From: Heracleum sosnowskyi
Taxonomy: Eukaryota; Streptophyta; Magnoliopsida; Apiales; Apiaceae
Direction: 5' to 3'
Assembly: GCA_030848705.1 (NCBI GenBank)
Contig: CM061242.1
Coordinates: 64,925,064-64,989,063 of the forward strand
DNA: 64,000 nt
Shown: piece by piece, positions 42,921 to 55,135 of the stretch
Position numbering within the stretch: position 1 is the stretch's first letter
Layout of the letters: each line of letters starts with the position of its first letter
The notes under the pieces: model-generated
Databases searched by the model: none
The model's input: only the letters and a program-made list of their open reading frames with translations
Told to the model about the DNA's origin: nothing
Position numbers and translations under genes: made by a program

Positions 42921-45242
42921 AGTGTTAGTTTTAAGGATCCAGACTTGCTTGGATCCTTTGTCTTTCTTAACAGTGTTAGCTTTTGCAGCGGAATCTGTAT
43001 TATCAGAGTTTAAACTAACATTGTCAGATTTTACACTAGTAGAGTTTGCTCTAACCCATTTCAAATTGGGTTTTAGCTCATAATAGTTGTGATAAATAGC
43101 ATGATAACTCTTGCAAGTATAAATGGAATGCCAAGTGCTCCCACAGTGTTTGCATAAAGTTTGTGGTTTAACTCTTACATAATCATTCTTTACTCCTGAT
43201 GTAGAAGATAAAGAATTAATATGTTTGTTCTTAGTACAAAATCTAGCAAGATGATTAGAACTACCACAATTATAACATGTTTTCCTTGGAGCAGCACCAA
43301 TAGGCAAATGATTATTTCTATTATTTATGCCTATCTTTCCATTCCTATTCTTCTTGGACCCTTTTGGTTTCATGGCAGATTTTATCTCTTTCAGCTTATG
43401 ATTAAACTGTTTCCCTGTCATCAAACCAACATTAACCTGTTTTTCACAAGTTTTTACTGGCTTTCTAACAGTTTCTCTTTCCTTAAGTTTTTCTGTTTTA
43501 ATATTTTCCTGTCTTTCACAGGCTTCACCTGATTCCATATCAGCTTCTCTTATTACAACAGATTTTAACTTATTGGCTTCTGGAACAAATTTCACAGGTT
43601 TAAGTTGTGGTTTTACCTTAACCTTGTCTTTAAACCTAAGTTCATCATTTTCACAATAACCTAAACCTACAGAATCAGTCTGAAACACTTGATGAGTGTC
43701 TCTTCCAGAATCTGTCCAAGTCTTGATTATTTTTCTTTCTTTTTCTAAATCAGATTCTAGTTGCCTATACCTTTTAAGCAACTCCTGTTCAACATAAACA
43801 GCATCATCTCTTTCTTTTTGAATCTGCTTCATACTTTCAAGTTCTCCTTCAAGAAACTTGTTTCTATCTTTAAGACTAAGATTCTCAGATTTAATTCTTT
43901 CATTCTCTAAAGTCTGATCCCTATAGCTAACATGAACACTTTTCAGATATACTCTTAACTCAGATATATTATCAGTATCATAAGCATAAGTAGTTAGGGG
44001 TACCTTATTTTCAGAAGATTCAGTCTCATCTCTGACAGTTGCCATAAGAGCATAGTTTTCTCCATCATCAGAGTCTGAAGTATCTTCCCAGTCTTTGCCT
44101 TTAGAGATGAGTGCTTTCTCAGATTTGCCTTTCTTGCACTCTGGAGCATAGTGACCCATCTCCTTACATTTGTAGCACTGGATTTCAGATTTATCCTTCT
44201 TTCCAGACTTGGTATCCCTTCCATCAGACTTTCTGAAATTCTTCTTCTCAGAATTTGAATCTCTCCTTGAGAATCTCTTTCCCTTCTTGAAGTTCTTGAA
44301 CCCCATCTTCTTGAAGGTCTTCACCATCAATGCAGCCATTTGCATCATCTGTTCTTCATCATCCTCAGAGTCAGAAGCTTCATCAGAGTTTGAATCATCA
44401 TCAGAGTTTGATGACTCACTCTCAGATTTTATGACTAAAGCCTTTCCCTTGGCTTTCTTCCTTGATGATTCCTTCTTAATGGGCTTCTCCTCGACTTTGA
44501 GAGCTACAGATTTTGTCTTCTTGCTGGATCTCCTGTTTCTTTGTTCTATCTCAAGTTCATGAGTCTTTAACAATCCATAGATCTCATCAAGATCTGTATC
44601 AGCAAGATCATAATTATCTCTGATTGTTGTTGCCTTTAAATCCCACTTTTCAGGTAGAGATAACAGAAACTTGAGATTAGACTCTTCAAGTTCATATTCT
44701 TTATCTACCAGAGACAGATCGTTCAACAGTTTGCAAAATCTGTCATAAGTCTCAGTCAAGGTTTCATTAGTTCTTGAATCAAAGTGCTCATACTCCTGTG
44801 TGAGTATTGTTTTTCTGTTCTTCTTAATAGCACCTGTTCCCTGGCATCTGACTTCTAAAGCATCCCATATCTCTTTGGCAGTTTTGCAGCCAATTACTCT
44901 GTTAGACATAACATTATCTAAAGCACTGTGGAGAAGATGTCTAACCTTTGCATCCTTTGCAATTGATGAGATATCCTCAGGAGTCATATCTTTCTTTTCC
45001 TTTGGAACAGTCTTTTGTTCTTGACCATCAACAACAGGGGACAATTTAGTTGGCATATGAGGACCATCATTGATTCTGTCAAGGTATTCTGGATCTGTAG
45101 CCTCCAGAAACATGGTCATCTTAACCTTCCAAATCGGATACTCTACTGGCCTGAGAATTGGAACCCTGATTGTTTCATATCGACTCACAGAATTGGGCTT
45201 AACCTGTTCAGCCTTAGGAGCAGTTTGATTTTCTTCAGACAT
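42918..45242 (-). CDS. gag: Copia B Gag, 774 aa
   Basis: Complete Gag, start 45242 about 60 bp after the primer site. Residues about 30-235 form the UBN2-type Gag core (YPIWKVKMTMFLEA, EIWDALEVRCQG, LKFLLSLPEKWD). A Ser/Asp-rich stretch lies near 270-297 and a CCHC zinc knuckle at 356 (CYKCKEMGHYAPEC). A coiled coil spans about 430-510. Near the C-terminus are two more CCHC motifs at about 656 (CYNCGSSNHLARFC) and 697 (CKHCGSTWHSIYTC). It is longer than most Ty1/copia Gags; the C-terminal half with two more knuckles is shared with Copia A and C and seems a lineage trait. Gag packages element RNA and builds the particle. Confidence 0.92.
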   Translation of the reverse strand: MSEENQTAPKAEQVKPNSVSRYETIRVPILRPVEYPIWKVKMTMFLEATDPEYLDRINDGPHMPTKLSPVVDGQEQKTVPKEKKDMTPEDISSIAKDAKVRHLLHSALDNVMSNRVIGCKTAKEIWDALEVRCQGTGAIKKNRKTILTQEYEHFDSRTNETLTETYDRFCKLLNDLSLVDKEYELEESNLKFLLSLPEKWDLKATTIRDNYDLADTDLDEIYGLLKTHELEIEQRNRRSSKKTKSVALKVEEKPIKKESSRKKAKGKALVIKSESESSNSDDDSNSDEASDSEDDEEQMMQMAALMVKTFKKMGFKNFKKGKRFSRRDSNSEKKNFRKSDGRDTKSGKKDKSEIQCYKCKEMGHYAPECKKGKSEKALISKGKDWEDTSDSDDGENYALMATVRDETESSENKVPLTTYAYDTDNISELRVYLKSVHVSYRDQTLENERIKSENLSLKDRNKFLEGELESMKQIQKERDDAVYVEQELLKRYRQLESDLEKERKIIKTWTDSGRDTHQVFQTDSVGLGYCENDELRFKDKVKVKPQLKPVKFVPEANKLKSVVIREADMESGEACERQENIKTEKLKERETVRKPVKTCEKQVNVGLMTGKQFNHKLKEIKSAMKPKGSKKNRNGKIGINNRNNHLPIGAAPRKTCYNCGSSNHLARFCTKNKHINSLSSTSGVKNDYVRVKPQTLCKHCGSTWHSIYTCKSYHAIYHNYYELKPNLKWVRANSTSVKSDNVSLNSDNTDSAAKANTVKKDKGSKQVWILKTNT

Positions 45243-45291
45243 GATTAATACTGTGTTTGAATCGTAAAACTGTATATATTAAACAGCCTTG

Positions 45292-45303
45292 GCTCTGATA
45301 CCA
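45292..45303 (-). promoter_or_regulatory. Copia B primer-binding site (tRNA-iMet)
   Basis: Minus strand TGGTATCAGAGC two bases inside the 5' LTR. Confidence 0.92.
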
Positions 45304-45305
45304 AT

Positions 45306-45850
45306 TGTTAGGCCGAATACACAATATATAATCAAGTATGTATGAGAATAACAATTAAGAACACAAGTTTATAAATCAACAAACTGAATTATATTAAATA
45401 ATTCTCTCTTAGTGATGTTAAAGAATCACAAAGAGCTACTAGGTTACAAGAATAATATATTCAATGTTCGCATCCCTTCTAGGGATAACCTATCTGTGTT
45501 TATATAGTACACAGCTACATACAATCCTTATCTAATTGATACTCCTATAAATTAGCTATACAATTCATATCAATTAAGGATTGCTTCAGTCTTCTATTCC
45601 GTTTCCTTAGCTGTATCAATATATTCTGCTTCTTTCCATCTTCAGAATATATTGCTTCTAGAATCTTCAATTCAGCACCGACAGCTAATTCAACTATCAC
45701 CCTGTCAGACTTTAAATAAACTCTGACCGGCTTCCTTTAAACTCTTCACCCTGTCAGAGTTTAATTAAACTCTGACCGGCTTCTGATAAACTCTGGTCAG
45801 TACCTGTTGCTTAAATACTGATAAACAAACGTCAGCAATTATATCTAACA
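45306..45850 (-). repeat. Copia B 5' LTR (right copy) with promoter
   Basis: 545 bp, nearly identical to 33008-33552. On the minus strand TATATAAAC (TATA box at 45506-45499) should drive the genomic RNA. The 24-bp palindrome is at 45753-45776. Confidence 0.95.
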
Positions 45851-45855
45851 GACTT
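45851..45855. repeat. Copia B target-site duplication, right copy (GACTT)
   Basis: Matches 33003-33007. Confidence 0.9.
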
Positions 45856-48430
45856 CTTCTGGGAAACCGTACTTAGGACTTCATGGTTAGTCACCTTGAG
45901 TCATATGAGTTATAGATGGATGGGACTCTGAGATACCAGATCCCGAGGCCTTCGAGTAGGCAATTGATGATGCGTTCCTTGAAATGGACGGAGACCCGAT
46001 AAAGGGAGATCCATAGGAGGATCTAGAGGAAGACCCCATAGTGGGTCAAGGAAAGAATCTTGTAGAGGACGTGTTGATTGATAAAGATGTGGTGTGTTAC
46101 TTGAGGTCTAATAATAAGACCGGACGAACCTTCAAGGGATAAATAAGTGACGAGGTGAGAGTTTAAGGATCGTTCATGATTCATCAAGAGGTATGATAAA
46201 GAAAATGGAGTAGAGTCTCCAAAGCAGAAGAGGTAGAGGCAGTATAGCCAGTATCAGTGGATTGATTCGACTTGAACGAAACCTGTTACTCGTAGTCGGT
46301 TATAGTTGCCCATAAGGAGGCGGCATACGTAAGAACCAAGGTGTTCAGATTTTCACGAACGATTAAGGGTACTTAGTTGCCTAAGAATAGTGAAAAGAAT
46401 TGCTTTGGCTATGAGGTTTCAATCCCCCACGACCAGCGATTCCACTGGAAAGAGTGTCTATTACATCATTGAGGGATTTTATTATCTCAAGGAGAATTTT
46501 GGGTATATGTACCATGCAAATGATATTGTAAGACAAGCACGCTAAGACGGAATCGAGAACGAGATTTACCACCCTCAGGAAACCAGGGAGGAATTATGAG
46601 GATAAAACAGAAAGGTCGGAGATCAGATCCGAGCATTATTAGTAGGTAAATAGATTGATCAAGTTTCCCTGATTTTGGAAAGAAATTCAGCAAATTTTGG
46701 CAAACCTTGTCTTTCTGATTACCAGAGAATGTCACCAAAGAGAGTGGAAATTAGAGCGAACCCTGTGGATTGGGTAAGATAGCTGTTATATGGGTTGGTG
46801 GACAGACCCTGATTGCTATAATTGATTGTAGAGATAAATTGATGAAGTTGAGATTGGACGGTAAAGGCGAAATATATTTAAGGACTAAGACGGACTGAGA
46901 AGTTCCGGGATTGACTCAAATGAAAAGGCTATTGTGCCAAAAGTGTTAAGCTTATGTAGCACACGGGATTGATATGGGAGAAGGAATATTGGATATAAGG
47001 ATGATTGAAATAGAGACCGGATTTAAGCATGTAGATTCTAACGATCTTCCGGAGTACCGCCCAGTCGACATGAGGAATTGTCATTGCTATGGGCGACAAC
47101 GGAATCGAAGTTTTCTTATAGAACAGAACGCTTACTTGAGATGTTTGCGCCTAGTCGAATAGAATTCCCTGCAGTTGCAAATGTTGATGGTTGAATTCTT
47201 AGCGACTATTATAAGTCGGCAACGACGTAAGTATCGAGCACCATAGGGTGTGCCTGAAGAAGAAAAGCTTTAGAATCGAACGATTATCCGTTAGAGGAGC
47301 CGACATAAAAGGCATCCGTAGAGACCTTGGTAGTACCCTCCCCATTTGCAAATTATGTGGGGTACCTCCCCAATCTATGATCTATCTTGACCTCTCTCCA
47401 GGAAAGAATTCTGATAAAGGGTATATTCCCTTTTCGAAGTTATTTTATAACACTTGTGCTAAACCATATTCAGTTTCAATTGTGCCAGAGGCTATCACAA
47501 TGCCTACTTTCAGGCTTTCGAAGCCCTGTCAAATGATGTTATTTAAGCTTTCACTTTTCTTCAAATAGTGAATGACCCTATGGTGATACCTCACCACTTG
47601 TTTGTTGAATACCAGTATCTTTATGGCTATCCTTTTCTTGTAAATCGCACCTTTGGAATCTGTTCAATTTTAATCCAAGGGGTTCCTTTGAGAAATATTG
47701 TCGAAAGGCGATAATCATTAAATTGATCTTGAATTGCTTTCATACTTTTCAACTTCCACTGAGACGAACAACCCTATATTTATAGGGGCTACAAGGACTA
47801 TCTGTCTGTGTGATAGAAGTCTGATGGGACGCCATCACTTGTAAGTTGTGAAATACAAGAAGGCTAACTACCTTTAGTAATGTCTCAATCGAGGCACACA
47901 ACGTGGAGTTCTTATGATCATGTGATCTCTCGGTAAATTCTTTTACCTCCAATAAGGTTACCTTAAAACTCATAACCTTATGATCATCAGTGTGTGACGT
48001 TTTCCTTGATATGGGAGCTATCTTTTCAAGGCCCCATAATTTTTGTTATCCTCATTGAATTCCAAGGGGAGGCCAACCAGGTCAAATAAGTCAAAAATTC
48101 GCTGATAGGAATTAGATTCGCAACGAAATCGCCTATGACAGGAGCGAATCCCTAAGACGAATAGAATGTTAGTGACATATCGATGAAATTGGTTTATTCT
48201 CCCAAGGATATTATGATAATGGAAAGCGTGTCAATCGATATATGTGAAAGAAATAGCGATGTGCCATGAACTCCAGTGACAACGGTGTTAGATAGATGCC
48301 CTATAGTGAGATTGAGATGTTAGAGGAGTTGTTTACGAATGGACACTACCTCTGGGTTAGCAAGATAAGTACTGACGATGGAGTCAGAAGGGAGCTGGTA
48401 TTGTGACTTGGGAAGGATGCAGCGTGTTGT
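45856..48430 (+). other. Tekay2 internal region, unrecognisable part
   Basis: About 2.6 kb with only short ORFs on both strands and no domain I can identify. By position it should be the leader and the gag start. It may contain other old fragments. Confidence 0.4.
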
Positions 48431-48439
48431 TCTTAGAAT

Positions 48440-48640
48440 AATAATTTTCGGAAATATATGGAGACTCGGATGGAAATGAAAGTTAAAGAGTTAAAACAAG
48501 AAACCATGACTGTGACCGAGTGTGAGGCCAAGTTTTCCGAATTATCAAGGTTTGTCCCGGAGTTTGTGAACACAGAAGAAAAGAAAGCCAGTAGGTTTCA
48601 ACCAGGGCTACCTCCAACCAGCAGCCCATTATCGGGACCT
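48440..48640 (+). pseudogene. Tekay2 gag remnant
   Basis: A short stretch encodes MKVKELKQETMTV, then FSELSRFVPEFVNTEEKKASRFQPGL, matching the Retrotrans_gag block of Tekay1 (26202-27017). The rest of gag is not recognisable. Confidence 0.8.
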
Positions 48641-48799
48641 TTAAATAGTAGGTGCCCTTCTATACTGTTTAGACAGAGCTAATGTATCGTTGTATATCAA
48701 GAAGTTGCATGACGATTAAACCTTAAGGCCGAGCTGCTAAGGGAATAATTACAAGTAGAAATAATCCATCGAGGGATTTTCCCACAGGACTGGTACATC

Positions 48800-49550
48800 C
48801 AGGTTGTGAAATAGAAATATGAGGTCGACACTTTTGATAGACCTGATTCCTTTCAAGTTGGGAGAAGTTGATATTATAATAAGAATGGGTTGGTTGACAC
48901 CCAATGGAGCCCAGACTGATTGTAAGGGAAAAAGAGTAATAAGTAAAGGATGGAGACAGATTCAGAGATTCTTGAGTACAGTTCGGACTAAGAAATTATT
49001 ATGCCAGAGATATGAGGCATAATTAGCTCTTATGGTTGACGCCAAGAAAAGAGACATGAAGTATAAAGGAAACTACAATGGTTTTGGGAGATTGTACAAG
49101 GTTTTAATGAGCTACCAGATATCGATTTAGATGACATGAGAATGAATACCGAGTATTCTGAGTTTAATGGGAATGAAAGAGTTAGTGACTCAGTTACAAG
49201 AGTTGTCGTATAAGGGTATGATAAGACCCAGTGTACCACCGTGGAGAGCCCGGTGTTGTTGTAAGAGAGAAAGATTTTAGGACAAGATTATATGTCGAAC
49301 CTCGAGAGTTGTATGAGTTCGACATGGAGAATAGGTACCCTTGTAAATGATTGTTTGATCAGCGGAAGAACGCTGTGTATTTCCAAATTTATTTAAGAAC
49401 TGGGTATCACCAGTTGGAAGTTAAATCAGAGGATATACCCAAGACTGCGATTCATACTAGGAATAGACACTTCGAGTTGTCAGCGAGGTTATTTTGGGTG
49501 GACTAATGCACCCACAAATTTTATGGAATGTAATGAATTGGGTTTGAGTT
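48800..49550 (+). pseudogene. Tekay2 protease end and RT remnant
   Basis: The stretch 48819-49022 encodes LIDLIPFKLGEVDIIIRMGW and further residues like the end of a Ty3/gypsy protease. From about 49160 come RT traces (LVTQLQELSYKGMIRPS, then near 49370 FPNLFKN and near 49440 KTAIHTRNRHFE) in shifting frames with many stops. The catalytic YVDD block is not found. Confidence 0.75.
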
Positions 49551-50368
49551 ACCCGTGATAGTAGATAACATGAGATGGAGAAATGGCTAGAATTGACCTA
49601 GAATTATGACTGTGAGATACACTACCATCCGGGGAAGGCCAATGTGGTGGCCGATACCCTTAATTAAAATGAGACAGAGATGGATTCCGAATGATCGGGA
49701 ATTAAAGGATGAGATTTTACACCAAACCCAAGTTAGTCCAACAAACTAGAAAGACAAAAGATTTCACCAACAAGCGGCTAGTGACAACCAAGACAGACAG
49801 AGAAAGTATGCGGACTAAGCCCGCGAGTATAGGGATAGTACTGCTATTGATAAGCTAAATGGCATGTTGATGGATGACAAGCAAGTTTATGTTGGTGTAT
49901 TTCTGTACAAACAAGATAGAGAATATGAGGTTAGAGATTCGTGATGCTAAAAGATATCCATGGAAAGAATTAATGAGATTTGGAAAGAAAAGGGAAGTGG
50001 AGCCCGAGATTCATTGGGCCATCTGAGATTTTAAAACGCGTCAGGAAGGTGGCCTACGAGCCAGCCTTACCCCCCAAACTTGTAGAATGGTCATAACGAG
50101 GTTCATGTGTCAATGCTACGTCAGTATACTATAGATGCCCGGCATATGTAGAGTACGAGCAGGTAGATATACAACCTGGTCTGACTTACAAAGAACAACC
50201 TGTGGAAATCACGGATAGAAAAGAGCAAGTGCTAAGTGACGAGGTTGCCAAGCTAGTGAGAGGTTTGTGGAGAATCAAGAAGTAGAAGAATCCACCTGGG
50301 AGTTAGAAAGTGCAATGGGAGAGAAGTACCCCCAGTTATTCCTAAGTTGATTCCGGGACGGAATCCTT
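49551..50368 (+). pseudogene. Tekay2 RNase H, integrase and chromodomain remnant
   Basis: Near 49603 is YDCEIHYHPGKANVVADT (RNase H end). Near 49785 is QDRQRKYAD and near 49975 an RFIGP-like stretch of the integrase C-terminus. Near 50160-50330 is a chromodomain-like tail in broken frames ending in ESTWELE. Most of the integrase core is missing. Confidence 0.75.
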
Positions 50369-50383
50369 TTAAGGAGGGGAGAC
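50369..50383 (+). promoter_or_regulatory. Tekay2 polypurine tract
   Basis: TTAAGGAGGGGAGAC directly before the TGTAATAACCCG LTR start. Confidence 0.85.
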
Positions 50384-53041
50384 TGTAATAACCCGAATTT
50401 TTGGAAAAATTTAAAACTTTTCTTATTATGATTAAGTGCATCAGTGAATAGTGATATTGGTGGATGAATAGTGATTTTGAGGGTTAAGAAAATTTTTCAT
50501 GCCACCTATGTACGAGACGTAGTGTGGATATTCCAAAGTCATATTAGTGATCTACGGAGTAAATAAGTGAATGCAAAGACGATCGGAATTCAGAAATTCC
50601 AAATTTTATTTTGGTGTAGTATTTGACCGGGCAGTGAATTATATATTATTATATTCAAGAAATGAGATATTAAAATTGAGGATTTGAGGATTTAATATTT
50701 TGGAATTTTATTATTTTATTAAAGTCGATTTAAGGATTCGATTGTTGAAGGGAATAGCGAATAGTTACTATTCACTGCGAAAATCGCGTAGAGTTTTATT
50801 CACTCTTTTGGGAAATATTTCGAACCGTTTCAAGGGGAACAAGGCGACATTTACATGATTAAATATAGACATGGAAGTAACATGTAACAAGATAAATACA
50901 AGGAATGCAACAATTGGATCATCCGTGTGAAAGGAAACGAACCAGTAAAGCAAAGCAGTCAAGCCACTTGCCCACCACTCTTGCATGTGTGACAAGTGTC
51001 AAGAGGACAATACACCAAGCCATGACTCACCATTTTTGTCTCTAAAAATCAGCATTTCCATTAATTGAACAAGGCAAGAAAAATCAAGAAACTCTCCCCC
51101 ATTTTCCAGATTTTCGGCTCAGCTTGCACAAGGAGGAGAGAAAACTTCATAACTCCAAAACTACTTGTCCTAAAATCACCAAATTTTAACCATAGCTTCT
51201 CCACTCCAGGGAAAACATTCTATCAAACTTTCATGGCCAACAAAGGAGTGTAGCCTAGTCAAATCCCTTCCCCAAGTCGGAGAACAGAAACTGTCCTGCT
51301 TTTCCAGTTTCGACCACTCACCTTAGAAAGCCAATAAGTCGAGCTTCAAGCATCCCCTGGTGATGAGGTAGGACTCAAAAGAAAGCCCTTGAAGAGTAGA
51401 AGGTGTGGTAAAAATCTCAGAACCAAACTCTTGTTTGTCGAGTTTATATGGATTTTACAAAGTAACAATGAATAGTAACTTGTATTTTATTTTGTTTTTG
51501 GATATTGAGTTTGTGGCTTCCAAAGGTTGTATTAAGCAAGGATCTAAGGTTACATAAGGAATATAGCAGCAAGCAAGCTTGGAGAAGGTATAAAACCTCT
51601 GCCCCTTTTGTTATATGAGTTTTGAAATTCTTTTGATGTTTATGTAAAGTTAAGAGCATGATTAAGCGATTAGATGAATTGTTGATTGAGTTTGGAGGAT
51701 GGGTTATGAATTTGTTTTGATTATTCATGGAGGATTTGACTGAGTGGAGGATGTATAAGGTGGATGGTGAGTTTGGGCTTAATTAGTATTGATTTGGTTG
51801 TGTTTTGGAAATGGAAAACGTTACGATTATAGCCGTCGTAATGCCCATTTGATTTAAGGCTGTTTTGAGCAAGAATTACGAACTGGTATTGGAATAATTT
51901 TGAACAGAACTGCCAATGAACATGAACATGTAGGTCTTGTTTTAAGGTTTGTTTTGGTATAAAGATCATGTCCAGATTTACGGTTTAGGAGAAAAGTGAG
52001 TTTTAGTAAACATCGTTCGGAGGAACAACCCTTCTCTGGTCAGCCACTTTGAGGCTATATTTGGACCACCTAGAAGCCATATTAAAATGTGAAACTTTGA
52101 GGAATAATACTAGAGACAGTTAGGAAGGCTCACGAAAAAGATTCGGATTAAAAAGATTATTTTGAGATTTTATAAAAATGTTTTAGTCGAGGTCGCGCAA
52201 GTGAAAACCACCGAAAACGAGACTTAGAAACCAAGGTTCCAAATGGTTAAGTATAACCTGGATTTGAGTATGGATTTCGAACCAAACTTATGATATAAGT
52301 AGTTGACGAATAACATGGACTTAGTGTGACACTAGAGCGAGCAAGTAATGCCTTGGTTGTGTTTCGCTTACGTGTTTAAGCATTAAGTTATAAGTGGTTT
52401 ATCGAGGGGATTAACCGTGTGTTTTCGTTTGACTTTGTCTAGATTGTCCGGCATCGTCGCGAACCCCTATTACCTCTCGAGCATCAGGCAAGTTTCTAAA
52501 ACCATATTTTAAAGTATGCATATACTAGATGCAAGATTTCTTATTCCATGCTATGTTTTCCATTAATTATACTAATGATGCATACGATATGATATTATGC
52601 ATGTTTTCAAACCTTACATCGTATATAGATGTAATGGTATTAAAAATGTTGAGACGTAATATATGCATATGATAGATGCATGCAAGTTTTCAAACCCTCT
52701 TTGTAAACTATTGTTGTGATGATATAATACAGGTTTTGAAAGCATGCTTAGAGTAAAAGGCATGAAATGCTATAAACAGTTTTATGATATATATCCGATG
52801 CATGTATGTTGTTGAACAACTGCATATGGTATGATTTCCAAATGTAATTGGATTTGGAGTATGAGATATATGTACGTTTTCATGAGTTCAAATTGATACA
52901 TATGATGATTTAAGTTGGACTTATAAGCTATGGTTCTAGCAATATTTTTGGAGCTGATATGTTAAGAAAATCCCTCAGTAGGGGGGTATATACTCTGTAT
53001 TTAAACTACGGACCGAGAATGGTATCAGTTATTATCTAGAG

Positions 53042-53075
<34 letters not shown>

Positions 53076-55135
53076 TCTGTACTTATACTACGTACCGAGA
53101 AAGGTATCAGTTGCTATCTAGGGTTATTTTATTAATTTATTTTCCATTCTTTGTTAAAGAAGTATGTGGGAATTACTTTTAAATAAATATTCTTTATTAA
53201 AGATAGCTTGCGTTAATTATTTAAAGCCCTACTTTTTAAGGAAGTAATTTGTGAAAACTATTCTTTAAACCCTAGATAACTAATAAAGTTTTATTCAGAC
53301 AATTATAAATATAATTAGAGAAGATTCCCAAATCTATTTTCCTTTTAAGTCTATATTCTGAAAGACTTAAATGTTCGCTCAAACTACAAAGACTCAGGGG
53401 ATCTTTCTCAAGTTTTTATGTTTGTTTCAAGTGGACTGCCCGGTCCTAAATATTTTTGAAACTATTAATTTAACAGCTCCGTATGCTACCATCAAAATGA
53501 TTTAGATTACTTCCTCAAGATTCGAGGAGTAAGATCAGTGGAATTAGTTGCATCCATTAACAAGCGTCAGCTTGGGAAATATGGGTGAATTTTCCTTTCC
53601 AACCAGATATGACTACTTTGTGGAGTTGTATTCTTGGGGAAAAAGGGAAAGGAACTTCATGTTTCAGTGTTATGGATTTACTCGAACTTGGAGAGTATGT
53701 AAGGGACTGAGTAGCGCCGGTCCCCTAAGGGAATTACAATATGGCCGACGGACTGGTGAACGGGTCTATTCTTCCCTTAGTTTATCAGAAATTGCCCGAC
53801 CGTAGGAAAGAGGAGAGCAACAGGCCGACGGACTAGTGAAACGGGTCTGTTCTTCCTCATAGGAGAGTCACAGGCCGACGGACTGGTGAAACGGGTCTGT
53901 ACTTCCTGCCTACAACCGATTGGCGGGGAGGTAGGTCAGTCAGATACTGTCTATTCTTCCCTTCTACGTAGAAAAAGATCAGGGGGATACAGCTTGCGAC
54001 TGATCATCGTAGGGGTATCCTTGGCGCCCAGAATCTCCATTTACAGTTCAGCATCCATGAAAGAGCATGTTTCATGCAAGATTTCAGAAAAAAGAAAGTT
54101 TGTTCCAGCTATTCAGTTTCATGAAAGTTTTCAGAAAGGTTACTCAAGAGTAATCCAGTATATTCCAGTATATGAGTTTATAAGAAAGAGTATGAATTTA
54201 CGAAAAGTATATGATTTTATCTACAGGATATACGTGATCAGATGAGTTTAGAAAATGAATTGGAAATATTTTACATTGTATTTATTTCCAAATTATGATA
54301 TGAGGTAAATGTTTGATATGAAAGATGATATTGAATTTTCCTTATAACTTCATCTTTCAGGTATATGTTGATAGTCTGCTTATATTTTATATAGCAGATA
54401 TTTTACAGAAAGGATATACTGAGTTATCTTATTATTTCATCTTTTATACTATACTAGAACTTTGTTCATAGTATAAATATTGAAAGTTGCAGAGTATTAT
54501 GAAATGATATTTGAAGTACAGTAATGGTACTATTTTTGGAATACATTCCGATAAAGAAATGATTTCAGTATCGAGATATTTTGACAAGTTATTGTCTTAT
54601 ACCCGCTTTATTTCTGGGTTGAATTAAAGGCAGAATTATGCCATACTTTCATTACCTTGCTGAGCTATCGCTCACTCTTGCTATTATTTTATATATATTA
54701 TATAGCAGCGAAGCAGGATGCCAATGGGATGGCACATACCTCGCAAGGCGTTTCCATTAAGCAGTTTCTAGCAGTGATCCCGGGAGTAGTACGAACCAAT
54801 CGAATCAGGCTACGGCTTTGGTATCCAACTTATGTATAGACATGAATGGTATTAGAGGATTGTGAGCATCAGAAGGCTAAGTTGGTAATGTAACAATACG
54901 TAGAAATTGTATCAGTAACAGATTTAAAAGACATTTGGGTATTGTAATAAAAGTTATTTATTCCGCAGTTGTTGTATTGTGTCGTTTCTGAGACTCTAAC
55001 CTGTGTGTGTGTGAGACATATGTTGTGGGGTCATGAGCAGGTGAATTATGAATGGTGTGAGTAATACAGGTAAGGCAATGAGTACATGGATTGTGACAAC
55101 CCTAAATCCCCGACCCCGGATTTGGGGCTGTTACA
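50384..55135 (+). repeat. Tekay2 3' LTR, 4752 bp
   Basis: Collinear with 28172-32844. It has a longer TA microsatellite (about 53044-53074), a 6-bp duplication of GAACAT near 51919, and about 68 bp (54643-54710) absent from the left LTR. Confidence 0.92.

Larger units (their letters stand above)
33008..45850 (-). mobile_element. Copia B: nearly intact SIRE-like Ty1/copia element, minus strand, 12,843 bp
   Basis: The 545-bp LTRs differ at one base by eye (a C/T near 33114 against 45411) and are flanked by GACTT. On the minus strand the order is tRNA-iMet primer site, gag (774 aa, open), pol (open except one TAA), spacer, an antisense ORF on the opposite strand, an additional ORF of 1230 aa, and a polypurine tract. 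It sits about 160 bp inside Tekay2's 5' LTR. It is the youngest and most complete element in the window and the best template for reading the other two Copia families. Confidence 0.93.
28172..55135 (+). mobile_element. Tekay2: chromovirus with 4.7-kb LTRs and a decayed interior, split by Copia B
   Basis: LTRs 28172-32844 and 50384-55135 start TGTAATAACCCG and end GGGGCTGTTACA, with TSD TGTTA on both sides. The primer site at 32849-32860 matches tRNA-iMet, and a purine tract precedes the right LTR. The interior (about 4.7 kb after removing Copia B) shows traces of gag, protease, RT, RNase H/integrase and chromodomain, all full of stops and frameshifts. By eye the LTRs differ at about two dozen bases plus a few indels, so insertion was fairly recent. 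The interior must already have been dead when it moved. Confidence 0.9.

Noticed and set aside
46974..47568. Short plus-strand ORFs in the Tekay2 interior
   Set aside because: They have no recognisable motif and lie in an otherwise decayed region; chance ORFs are the better reading.
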